Source: Balneolaceae bacterium (GTDB lineage: Bacteria; Bacteroidota; Rhodothermia; Balneolales; Balneolaceae). From it: a stretch of 12,414 nt of DNA. Of the stretch, positions 1-6,179 are shown in pieces. The translations under genes were made by a program, and so were the position numbers. Each line of letters begins with the position of its first letter. Position 1 is the stretch's first letter. Below the pieces are notes generated by a model. It saw nothing but the letters and a program-made list of their open reading frames with translations, searched no databases and was not told the origin of the DNA. The stretch is from assembly GCA_021767245.1 (NCBI GenBank), contig JAASTO010000063.1, forward strand, positions 1 to 12,414, read 5' to 3'.

Positions 1-357
1 ATCGTGGTAAACAACGCCATTGTACTGGTCGATTATATCAATCTTATGAGGCGTGATAAAGGCTTACCGGTAGTTGAGGCCGTTATTGAGGCGGGCCGAC
101 TCAGACTTCGACCCATTCTGATGACCACTTTAACCACGGTTCTTGGTTTATTGCCCCTTTCATTTGGACTTGGAGCCGGGGCCGAAATTCAGGCCTCACT
201 GGCTCGCGTTGTGATCGGCGGACTGACCGCATCTACATTGGTAACCCTCGTGTTCATTCCTGTGGTTTATGTCACAGCCGATAACATCCTTGAGAAGGCC
301 AAAGCCATTAGCTGGAATCCATTTACCTCAACCGAGGAAGTGGAACTGGCTAACTAA
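1..357 (+). CDS. RND-family efflux transporter, C-terminal fragment (5' end outside window)
   Basis: The frame is open from base 1 and ends at TAA 355-357, so only the last 118 residues are present. The fragment begins with IVVNNAIVLVDYIN and continues with RLRPILMTTLTTVLGLLPL and IGGLTASTLVTLVFIPVVY. This is the conserved transmembrane 10-12 region of AcrB/MdtC-like inner-membrane pumps, which use the proton gradient to export drugs or other toxic compounds with a periplasmic adaptor and an outer-membrane channel. The short soluble tail of about 25 residues after the last helix is normal for the family. GTG at base 4 is an internal codon, not a start. The substrate cannot be told from this fragment; the partner genes must lie upstream. 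Sure about the family, unsure about the subfamily. Confidence 0.93.
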   Translation: MVVNNAIVLVDYINLMRRDKGLPVVEAVIEAGRLRLRPILMTTLTTVLGLLPLSFGLGAGAEIQASLARVVIGGLTASTLVTLVFIPVVYVTADNILEKAKAISWNPFTSTEEVELAN

Positions 358-384
358 AACAATCTATTTAGATTTTATACTTAG

Positions 385-417
385 AAGCCTGCAGGATCAA
401 ATTCTGTGGGCTTTTTT
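385..417 (+). terminator. Intrinsic terminator after the RND pump gene
   Basis: A 10-bp stem (385-394 with 404-413, two G-U pairs) and a 9-base loop are followed by a T run at 412-417. It lies 27 bases after the RND stop codon. There is no T run in the reverse direction, so it serves the + strand only. It also separates this operon from the convergent CbiX-like gene. Confidence 0.85.
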
Positions 418-430
418 ATGAGCCGACCTT

Positions 431-1336
431 TCAGTTCAAAGATTTATTAACTGAATTGATCAGGAACGTTGAAAGCTGATCATCGGGTAGCAACGTTTCC
501 CCACTCCATTTAAAGTCGAGACCTTCCAGGCGCTGAGCCACCGATTTTTCCCGCCCGCCCGGTGACAGAAATACCGGAATGACGATCACTTCACCTGAGA
601 TATTGCCCTGTCTTACAACTGCCCGTAAATACTGCCTTGCTTGTTCGTGAATGGCTTCAGGGGCATCATCCCTAACGGTAAGTGCCAGGATGTTTCTAAA
701 AACGGGCAAGCCTTCATCACTTTGCTTTTGCTGAACCTGTGCAGCCAGTGATTCCATACTTTGCACCCATCCGGTGTTATCTTCCTCACCATTGGGTCCG
801 TGCGCCGCTAACACGACCGTTTCATTTGCGGGATCTTCACTGAGGCTCAAAATACGTCTCCTCAAAATATCTGCCACGATCGGATGATCATCCAGAGCAT
901 CGGTAAATTGCACCGGGGTATGGATCTCAATTTGCTTGAGCGTTGGAGGAAAGATCATGTTATGCATAAAATGGGAGTCATCCAGCTCTATCCCACTTAT
1001 CTCCTTAAACTCGTCAGTATAATGCATTACCGGCATTGGTTGATCTGCCAGTTCATCCCTTACACCCAACAGAAATTCTGCTTGCCTCAGAATCGGACTG
1101 TGTTTCGAAATAAAGAACGGGATCACTATAATTTGATCAACACTTTTTTCCTCCAGGTTTTTAACCGCTTTCTGTAACGAGACAAAATTGGCCATGCCCC
1201 AGGCATATTCGACAGGATAGGTTTCAGTCAATGGCTTTGCGGCCTCTTTTACCATGTTATTCCAGGTGGTACCCCCGCCATGGGCCATGATCAAAATCCC
1301 AACTCTTGATGAATTCTTTGGATCCGTTGCGCTCAT
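431..1336 (-). CDS. Tandem CbiX-like protein (sirohydrochlorin chelatase superfamily)
   Basis: 301 residues forming two CbiX-type domains joined by a linker. Domain 1 (about 12-130) opens with ILIMAHGGG (His19) and has VIPFFISKHS (His79), matching the two metal-binding histidines of CbiX/SirB chelatases, which insert Co or Fe into sirohydrochlorin. Domain 2 (about 172-295) opens with VVLAAHGPNG (His179), but its second motif reads VIPVFLSPGGREK, with no histidine where the family normally has one. The linker carries LDDHPIVADILRRR. There is no signal peptide, so it is probably cytosolic. No cobalamin or siroheme gene is nearby, so a chelatase role is uncertain; it could be a metal-binding relative. 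Start ATG 1334-1336 has no clear Shine-Dalgarno. It is convergent with the RND gene. Confidence 0.85.
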   Translation of the reverse strand: MSATDPKNSSRVGILIMAHGGGTTWNNMVKEAAKPLTETYPVEYAWGMANFVSLQKAVKNLEEKSVDQIIVIPFFISKHSPILRQAEFLLGVRDELADQPMPVMHYTDEFKEISGIELDDSHFMHNMIFPPTLKQIEIHTPVQFTDALDDHPIVADILRRRILSLSEDPANETVVLAAHGPNGEEDNTGWVQSMESLAAQVQQKQSDEGLPVFRNILALTVRDDAPEAIHEQARQYLRAVVRQGNISGEVIVIPVFLSPGGREKSVAQRLEGLDFKWSGETLLPDDQLSTFLINSVNKSLN

Positions 1337-1419
1337 TTCTTAATACTTTAGCTGAATTGATGAATAATTATTTCCCTGAAAAGATACTAATTGAAAGAAT
1401 TTTCTGAAGGGAGATCGGC

Positions 1420-1437
1420 AGGTAATTTGATTTACCT
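1420..1437. promoter_or_regulatory. Candidate operator: inverted repeat AGGTAA-N6-TTACCT
   Basis: Perfect 6-bp half-sites AGGTAA (1420-1425) and TTACCT (1432-1437) around TTTGAT. It lies 84 bases upstream of the CbiX-like start on the minus strand, a plausible operator distance. The function is inferred from symmetry only; chance is possible. Confidence 0.3.
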
Positions 1438-1605
1438 AATTAACGATTCAAATGGCATACAGGCGAGAACATAACTTTATACAAATAGCCTCTCAACCTA
1501 AATCAGGGTAAGACGATACATAAAGCTTTCTCTTCGAAGATGAACCTTAATTATTCACCCGTTCTTAAACATCGGATGATAGTTACCTAAATTATACGGT
1601 TAAAT

Positions 1606-1634
1606 AACCACGGCTCACTGACGGAGCCGTGGTT
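1606..1634 (-). terminator. Terminator hairpin of the EF-G-like gene
   Basis: A perfect 11-bp stem (1606-1616 with 1624-1634) with a 7-base loop, 13 bases past the stop codon of the minus-strand EF-G-like gene. On the minus strand the stem is followed by TTATTTAA-type sequence rather than a pure U run, so it is a little weak by the classical rule. The position and stem strength support the call. Confidence 0.72.
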
Positions 1635-1646
1635 TATGTAATTATT

Positions 1647-3767
1647 TTATTCTTCCTGAAGATTCTCTTTAACCACGCGCTCCTGCACATCATGCGGCAC
1701 AGCGGCGTAATGAGAAAACTTTCGGGTATAGGTGGCACTACCCTGCGTCATCGATTTGAGCTTGGTGGAGTAATGATCCAGTTCTTCGAGTGGTACGTGA
1801 GCTTTGATCTTCTGAATAGAGCCTTCTCCATCCATGCCCTGAATTTGTCCCCTTCGGGAACTCAGGTCGCTCATAACATCCCCCATATAATCGGCCGGTA
1901 CACTTACCTCGATCTCGTAGATCGGTTCCATAAGCTTAGGATTCGCTTGCATAAAGGCATCCTTGAAGGCCATTAGTCCGGCTGTTTTAAAAGCCGCTTC
2001 ATTGGAATCAACGGAGTGCATGGAACCGTCGTAAACGGATACTCTGATATCCCGGGCACGACACCCACTCATGGGTCCATTTTCCATTTTTTCCATCACA
2101 CCTTTCAGAATGGCAGGCATAAACCGGGTATCGATCACACCTCCAACAATACAGTTCTGGAAAACGAGTTTTCCTCCCCACTCCAGGTCATGTTCCTCTA
2201 CGTCACGGACCTTGAGATCATCCGGTGTGCTCATGCCTTCTTCATAAGGTTCAACCAGCAAATGGACTTCAGCAAACTGTCCGGCTCCACCTGATTGTTT
2301 TTTATGTTTATACTGAGCACGTACACCTTTCGTGATCGTTTCACGATATGGGATCTTAGGAGTGATAAATTCCACGTCCAGTTTGAAGCGGTTTCTGAGC
2401 TGATCTTCGATCACTGCCAGGTGCTCTTCACCCTGTCCGTGTATGATAACCTGACGAAGTTCCTGACTGTGTTCGATCACAACTGATGGGTCCTCACGAT
2501 GGATCTGATGCAGGGCATGGCCAAGCTTGTCTTCCTCTCCTTCTTTCTTCAGTTTTACAGCCGTTCTGATGGTAGTTGGAGGAAATTCAATGGGTTGAAG
2601 TTTCACCTCATGCCCTTTCTCATGCAGGGTATCGTTCACTTCACTGTCTTTCAATTTCACAACCGCACCAATATCCCCGGTTCTGATCTCATTGATCTCA
2701 ATGCGTTTATGGCCCTCAGTCAAAAACAAGCTTCCCAGTCGAACCGAAGCATCGTTCGAGCTGTTTACGAGATCTATACCCGGCCGGATACTGCCACCAT
2801 AAACTTTGAAATAGATCAGGTCCCCTACATGAGATTCTGAATGGGTCTTGAATAGAAACATTACCGGCATTCCATCCGGATTGAGCTTGAATTCATCACC
2901 ATCAACCGTTTTAGGGGGATTACCCTGAAGCGGATTTGGAGCCACATCATCCAGAAAACCCATCACTCGACCAGTCCCCATATTTCTTGATGCGGTGGAA
3001 CAAAACAGCGGAAAGATCTGTCCATTTACCAGCGAGATATGGAGACCTTTCTCCATCTGTTCCTCATCCAGTTCACCCTGCTCAAAATAAATATCCATCA
3101 GGGTTTCATCGTTTTCAGCAATGGTTTCTACCAGCTCCTGATGAAGCTTTTGAGCCTGTGCTCTCATAGATTCAGGGATCGGCAGTTTATCAGGTTTACC
3201 GCCTTCTTCCGGAAATTCGTACATCGTCATGCGTAGCACATCTATGATGGCATGGAAATCCTGCCCTTCACTGTATGGAAACTGCACAACGGTGACTTCC
3301 CGTCCAAAATGCTCGCGGGCTTCATCAACCGTTTTCCAGAAATCAGACTGATCCGTATCCAGCTTGTTCACCACAAACATGGATGGCACGCTGTACTTTT
3401 GTACATAATTCCAGAGGGAATCGGTAGCAGTTTCCACCCCCTGCTCACTGTTAAGCACAAAAATAGCCGTATCGGCGATCCGTACGGCTCCTGCTACCTC
3501 ACCTATATAATCCGAGGTGCCGGGTGTATCAATTAAATTGATCTTATGCCCCCTCCAATCAAGATTCAAAAAAGATGAGTATATAGACTTCTGTTTTTCC
3601 TTCTCCAGTGGGTGATAATCTGATACGGTATTTTTTTCTTCTACCGAACCCCTGCGGTTAATTGCTCCGGCTTCGAAAAGCATCGTTTCGGCCAGCGTTG
3701 TTTTCCCGGAGCCGGAATGGCCTAACAGCACAACGTTTCGGATGCGGGTTGGATCATAAACTTTCAT
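1647..3767 (-). CDS. EF-G-like translation GTPase, FusA2/EF-G-2 type
   Basis: 706 residues, full length for EF-G. GTPase motifs: G1 GHSGSGKTT (16-24), G3 DTPGT (80-84), G4 NKLD (134-137), G5 CSTAS (256-260). Domain II is about 297-385, III 396-470, IV 475-598 with RGVRAQYKHKKQSGGAGQFAE-like signature and YDGSMHSVDSNE (His584 at the domain IV tip), and V 610-690 with GDVMSDLSSRRGQIQG. Canonical EF-G has AHIDAGKTT and DTPGH; here the G1 loop differs and the catalytic His of G3 is Thr84, and switch I reads EKQKSIY instead of RGITI. These differences place it with the stand-alone second EF-G group, not the str-operon fusA. The neighbours are not ribosomal genes, which agrees. The exact role (backup translocation, stress, ribosome recycling) is unknown. 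Start ATG 3765-3767 is supported by AGGAG just upstream. Confidence 0.93.
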   Translation of the reverse strand: MKVYDPTRIRNVVLLGHSGSGKTTLAETMLFEAGAINRRGSVEEKNTVSDYHPLEKEKQKSIYSSFLNLDWRGHKINLIDTPGTSDYIGEVAGAVRIADTAIFVLNSEQGVETATDSLWNYVQKYSVPSMFVVNKLDTDQSDFWKTVDEAREHFGREVTVVQFPYSEGQDFHAIIDVLRMTMYEFPEEGGKPDKLPIPESMRAQAQKLHQELVETIAENDETLMDIYFEQGELDEEQMEKGLHISLVNGQIFPLFCSTASRNMGTGRVMGFLDDVAPNPLQGNPPKTVDGDEFKLNPDGMPVMFLFKTHSESHVGDLIYFKVYGGSIRPGIDLVNSSNDASVRLGSLFLTEGHKRIEINEIRTGDIGAVVKLKDSEVNDTLHEKGHEVKLQPIEFPPTTIRTAVKLKKEGEEDKLGHALHQIHREDPSVVIEHSQELRQVIIHGQGEEHLAVIEDQLRNRFKLDVEFITPKIPYRETITKGVRAQYKHKKQSGGAGQFAEVHLLVEPYEEGMSTPDDLKVRDVEEHDLEWGGKLVFQNCIVGGVIDTRFMPAILKGVMEKMENGPMSGCRARDIRVSVYDGSMHSVDSNEAAFKTAGLMAFKDAFMQANPKLMEPIYEIEVSVPADYMGDVMSDLSSRRGQIQGMDGEGSIQKIKAHVPLEELDHYSTKLKSMTQGSATYTRKFSHYAAVPHDVQERVVKENLQEE

Positions 3768-3771
3768 AGGA

Positions 3772-3777
3772 TCTCCT
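3772..3777 (-). promoter_or_regulatory. Strong Shine-Dalgarno of the EF-G-like gene
   Basis: The minus strand reads AGGAGA five to ten bases ahead of ATG 3765-3767, fixing that start. Together with the dikinase gene it is one of only two strong ribosome-binding sites in the window. Confidence 0.75.
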
Positions 3778-3981
3778 TTTTTGCACTTTTTGATCTTGCT
3801 GCATGATGATCACCATTTCGAATCAATTCTAAACGATTGGAACGAGGTCCGGATCATCACGTATTTGATCCCGGCTCCTTTATACCGAAATCAAACAACT
3901 TAGCAGCAAACTTTAAGTGTGTTTTGTTGGAAACAGATTTTAACTTCTGAACGGGCAAACCTCCCGTGCAATAAATTCAAC

Positions 3982-4009
3982 GAACAGTACTCATACTTCT
4001 TGAACAGTA
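3982..4009. repeat. Direct repeat GAACAGTA x2 upstream of the asparaginase gene
   Basis: GAACAGTA occurs at 3982-3989 and 4002-4009, exactly 20 bases apart, i.e. about two helical turns on the same DNA face. The second copy overlaps the candidate -35 of the asparaginase promoter. It may be a tandem activator or repressor site; this is inferred from spacing only. Confidence 0.35.
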
Positions 4010-4028
4010 TGTGAAGAAATAAAATAAT
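4000..4028 (+). promoter_or_regulatory. Candidate promoter of the asparaginase gene
   Basis: TTGAAC (4000-4005) and AATAAT (4023-4028) are separated by 17 bases, a fair match to a housekeeping promoter. The expected transcript start is about 15 bases before the ATG at 4050, giving a very short leader, in line with the poor Shine-Dalgarno there. No experimental support. Confidence 0.33.
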
Positions 4029-4049
4029 CGGAAGCTCGAATAAATCAAC

Positions 4050-5039
4050 ATGAAAAAGATACTGCTGATACAAACCGGTGGAACTATTGCCATGAATGCT
4101 AAAGGAGCCGGGGTGGAACTCGATCCCGAGGCATGGTCAAAGGTTCTTTATGAAGAAATTCCTGAACTGAGTGAGATTGCCGAAATAACCACCTTTCCCC
4201 TGTTTTTTGAAGATAGCTCTGACCTGAATGCATCCCATTGGATACAGCTCGCCGATTGTATTGAAAATAAATACAACGAGTACGACGGTTTTGTGATCCT
4301 TCACGGAACCGATACTATGGCATATTCAGCCTCTGCCCTTAGTTTTGGGCTAAGAAATCTAAGTAAACCTGTAATTTTCACGGGAAGTCAGTTGCCCATG
4401 AGCTCCATACGCAGTGACGCCCGCCGTAACCTGGTGAATGCCATTGAGCTGGCTACCATGGATTTCAAAGAAGTCGGGATCTGCTTCAATGACGCTCTTT
4501 TCCGGGGGAACCGAGCCACCAAAATGAGTATTGGCGATTTTGATGCCTTCGGATCCCCAAACTTTACTCCTCTAGCCGATATCGGTATTCAGATCCAAAC
4601 CCGGGTTCTTGAGCAGTTTGGCTCCGGCGAGCTTCAAAATATAGCATCCTATTCTGATGAGGTTTTTGTTCTTACGGCTCATCCCAATTTAAATCCGGAA
4701 TTCCTGGAAGGACTGAACCTTAGCAAGATCAGAGCGGTCATTATTCGCGGTTTCGGAAGCGGTAATTTTTGCATCAAGGGTTCCTACAGCTTGCTTCCAT
4801 TTCTTGACAAATGCCGGGAACATGGTGTGGTGGTGACCATTGTATCTCAGGCTGATTTTGACTCTGTTGACCTCACCCAATACACCGCCGGGCGCGCCGC
4901 TCTCGGTCATGGTGCCATCAGTGGCAATGATATGACCCTGGAAGCGGCACTTACCAAACTCATGTTTTTATTAGCACATTACGACTCCAAAACCGATATT
5001 GAAGCATTGTTCCAAAAATCCTTAGTTGGAGAACTCTAA
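4050..5039 (+). CDS. ansA: L-asparaginase, type I (cytoplasmic, AnsA-like)
   Basis: 329 residues, the usual length. It hydrolyses L-asparagine to aspartate and ammonia. Visible motifs: TGGTI (9-13; nucleophile Thr12), DSSD (55-58), HGTDTM (85-90; Thr87 and Asp88), GNRATK (Lys158), and the C-terminal domain motif YTAGRAALGHGAISGNDMT. No signal peptide, hence cytosolic type I rather than periplasmic type II. Odd point: aligned by eye with E. coli AnsA and the Pyrococcus enzyme, the lid tyrosine (GY, nine residues after TGGTI) is Val22 here. All other catalytic residues are present, so it should still be an amidohydrolase, perhaps with altered kinetics or specificity. Start ATG 4050 has no good Shine-Dalgarno, but MKKILLIQTGG is the normal family N-terminus. 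It is divergent from the EF-G-like gene and upstream of the exonuclease gene, from which a palindromic repeat separates it. Confidence 0.93.
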   Translation: MKKILLIQTGGTIAMNAKGAGVELDPEAWSKVLYEEIPELSEIAEITTFPLFFEDSSDLNASHWIQLADCIENKYNEYDGFVILHGTDTMAYSASALSFGLRNLSKPVIFTGSQLPMSSIRSDARRNLVNAIELATMDFKEVGICFNDALFRGNRATKMSIGDFDAFGSPNFTPLADIGIQIQTRVLEQFGSGELQNIASYSDEVFVLTAHPNLNPEFLEGLNLSKIRAVIIRGFGSGNFCIKGSYSLLPFLDKCREHGVVVTIVSQADFDSVDLTQYTAGRAALGHGAISGNDMTLEAALTKLMFLLAHYDSKTDIEALFQKSLVGEL

Positions 5040-5041
5040 CA

Positions 5042-5122
5042 GGTGTTAGGTTTTAGGTGCAAGGGTTTAGAAAAGTATTGCACTAAATAACTAACACCTC
5101 ATTTCTAACACCTAAAGCCTAA
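5042..5122. repeat. Palindromic repeat element filling the asparaginase-exonuclease gap
   Basis: GGTGTTAG (5042-5049) pairs with CTAACACC (5091-5098), and GTGCAA (5057-5062) with TTGCAC (5078-5083), giving a 21-bp arm with 17 matches and a 15-base loop. A second copy of CTAACACCT (5105-5113), extended by AAAGCCTAA to 5122, is complementary to 5046-5059 (13 of 14), so two alternative foldings exist. The element starts two bases after the asparaginase stop and ends four bases before the next ATG. No U run follows, so it is not a classical terminator; it looks like a dispersed intergenic palindrome. Confidence 0.7.
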
Positions 5123-5126
5123 ATTG

Positions 5127-5843
5127 ATGTTTTTCATTTTTGATCTTGAGACCATTCCCGATATCGACTTCATTCGTCAGGTCTTGAATGATCCTGATTC
5201 AGAGGAAGATAAGTTGCTTGAACGGGCCAGCGAGGAATTAGCCCGAAATGCCTCCGGCTTCCTGCCACCAATGTATCACCGGATGGTTTCGTGGGTGGGA
5301 CTCTGGATAGAGAATACCGGTGGACCCAAACAAAAAGTGGCCTGGAGCGGGGAAGATGAGAAAGAGGGTTTACTGAAGATCTTTGATGCCATTGGTACCT
5401 ACAAGGACTTCGGTCTTATACATCATAACGGCAAGGGCTTTGACATTCCCGTTCTCACCTACCGTGCCATGAAGCACGGCCTGCAGATGCCTGTCCGCAT
5501 GAATGATTATGATATCAGGTATCGCTACAGTAAGCATAATGTGGATCTGGTGGATGAATTCAGTAATTATGGAGCCAGTTCATGGCCCAAACTCAAACAC
5601 CTTGGACAGCTGATCGGTATTCCTTTCAAGCAAACCGGTGAGGGGAATGAGGTATTTGCCATGTATAAACGTGGAGAGCTCGATCTGATCGAACATTATT
5701 GCTATGAGGATGTCATGGCTACCTACATCGTCTGGCTCTACTTCGAATTCACGGCCGGACATATTCCCGAGGATCAATTCAATAATTTACGAGATCGTGC
5801 CATGAGTAAGCTCGAAGAGATCCAATCAGGTCCGCCCAAGTAA
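5127..5843 (+). CDS. Predicted 3'-5' exonuclease, PolB-proofreading-like (DEDDy)
   Basis: 238 residues from ATG 5127. The three exonuclease motifs are present in order: Exo I FDLET (Asp6, Glu8), Exo II HHNGKGFDIPVL (Asn101, Asp106) and Exo III YCYED (Tyr191-x3-Asp195), the DEDDy arrangement with two-metal catalysis. It resembles the stand-alone family described as related to the exonuclease domain of DNA polymerase B; no polymerase domain follows. A role in DNA or RNA end trimming or repair is likely, but the substrate is unknown. A TTG at 5124 in the same frame is a poorer start than the ATG. No Shine-Dalgarno is visible and the start sits directly after the palindromic repeat, so translation may depend on that structure. 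It is probably co-transcribed with the asparaginase gene, with no clear shared pathway. Confidence 0.88.
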   Translation: MFFIFDLETIPDIDFIRQVLNDPDSEEDKLLERASEELARNASGFLPPMYHRMVSWVGLWIENTGGPKQKVAWSGEDEKEGLLKIFDAIGTYKDFGLIHHNGKGFDIPVLTYRAMKHGLQMPVRMNDYDIRYRYSKHNVDLVDEFSNYGASSWPKLKHLGQLIGIPFKQTGEGNEVFAMYKRGELDLIEHYCYEDVMATYIVWLYFEFTAGHIPEDQFNNLRDRAMSKLEEIQSGPPK

Positions 5844-5917
5844 ACTTACATTCGCTCCGACGCAGAGCGTCTGAGCGAGGTGGATGTATGGAGTTGAGCT
5901 ACATCGGAATGTTAAGT
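5844..5917 (+). other. Nested hairpin structure just after the exonuclease stop
   Basis: ACTTACATTC (5844-5853) pairs with GAATGTTAAGT (5907-5917) with one bulge, enclosing two hairpins: GACGC-AGA-GCGTC, and GATGTA (5883-5888) with TACATC (5900-5905). This would be a three-way junction in RNA or a cruciform in DNA. It begins on the base after the stop codon, so it could act as a 3' mRNA stabiliser. No U run follows. Confidence 0.5.
5853..5879 (+). repeat. REP-like unit, left copy
   Basis: Contains the hairpin GACGC-AGA-GCGTC (5-bp stem, 3-base loop) followed by TGAGCGAG. Its reverse complement recurs at 6065-6092, with two substitutions and one inserted base. A compact hairpin plus a conserved flank, in inverted pairs between convergent genes, is typical of REP/BIME elements mobilised by RAYT transposases; no RAYT gene is in the window. 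Confidence 0.7.
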
Positions 5918-6064
5918 AAAGCGGACGGAGGATATCTCACAATTGATGCATCTTGATCAAATCCACCTAGGTTTAAGTACTGCATTTGTCTCAAGACTTT
6001 ATATTCTATTATATGTGAAATAACCTCACTTTATTTTACCTAACACTTCAGTCTATTCTCTACC

Positions 6065-6092
6065 CTCGTTCAGGACGCTCTGCGTCGGAACG
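6065..6092 (-). repeat. REP-like unit, right copy (inverted)
   Basis: Inverted partner of 5853-5879, with the same GACGC-hairpin core and a 28-base length. The two copies enclose about 185 bases with no coding capacity. No target-site duplication is obvious. Confidence 0.7.
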
Positions 6093-6115
6093 TACTGTAC
6101 GTATATTCTATACAT

Positions 6116-6150
6116 AAAAAAAGCAGGCAAGGTATTCACCCTGCCTGCTT
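6116..6150 (-). terminator. Intrinsic terminator of ppdK
   Basis: The stem AAGCAGGC (6121-6128) pairs with GCCTGCTT (6143-6150), and on the minus strand it runs directly into seven U residues (bases 6116-6122). It lies 29 bases past the ppdK stop codon. A textbook intrinsic terminator. Confidence 0.92.
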
Positions 6151-6179
6151 CCTGAATTATGATTGACTAAATTTCTGCC

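Larger units (their letters stand above)
1337..1646. other. Intergenic region between the CbiX-like and EF-G-like genes
   Basis: 310 bases without a gene. It holds the terminator of the EF-G-like gene (1606-1634) and, nearer the CbiX-like start, an 18-base inverted repeat (1420-1437). The promoter of the CbiX-like gene must lie here if it is transcribed alone, but I see no convincing -35/-10 pair. The rest is AT-rich and featureless. Confidence 0.7.
5844..6179. other. Intergenic region rich in inverted repeats
   Basis: 336 bases between convergent genes, without an open frame worth reporting. It contains a nested hairpin structure (5844-5917), two inverted REP-like units (5853-5879 and 6065-6092), a cluster of short perfect palindromes (5945-5981), a 13-base odd palindrome (6090-6102) and the dikinase terminator (6116-6150). 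Between about 5982 and 6060 it is AT-rich with nothing visible. Confidence 0.8.

Noticed and set aside
4..6. GTG as the start of the first gene
   Set aside because: The frame is open to the window edge and the sequence begins inside a conserved RND helix, so this is an internal codon.
2016..3536. Plus-strand open frames across the EF-G-like gene (and similar ones across ppdK and the receptor)
   Set aside because: They lie antisense to or out of frame with well-supported conserved proteins and show no recognisable motifs.
3804..3859. Inverted repeat TGATGATC ... GATCATCA upstream of the EF-G-like gene
   Set aside because: Only 8 bp with a 40-base spacer and low-complexity GATC content; too likely by chance to annotate.
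5042..5098. Intrinsic terminator after the asparaginase gene
   Set aside because: The stem is imperfect with a large loop and no U run follows.
5042..5122. CRISPR array
   Set aside because: The arms are inverted rather than regularly spaced direct repeats, and no cas gene is present.
5124..5126. TTG as the exonuclease start
   Set aside because: ATG follows immediately at 5127 and gives the family-typical N-terminus just before the FDLET motif.
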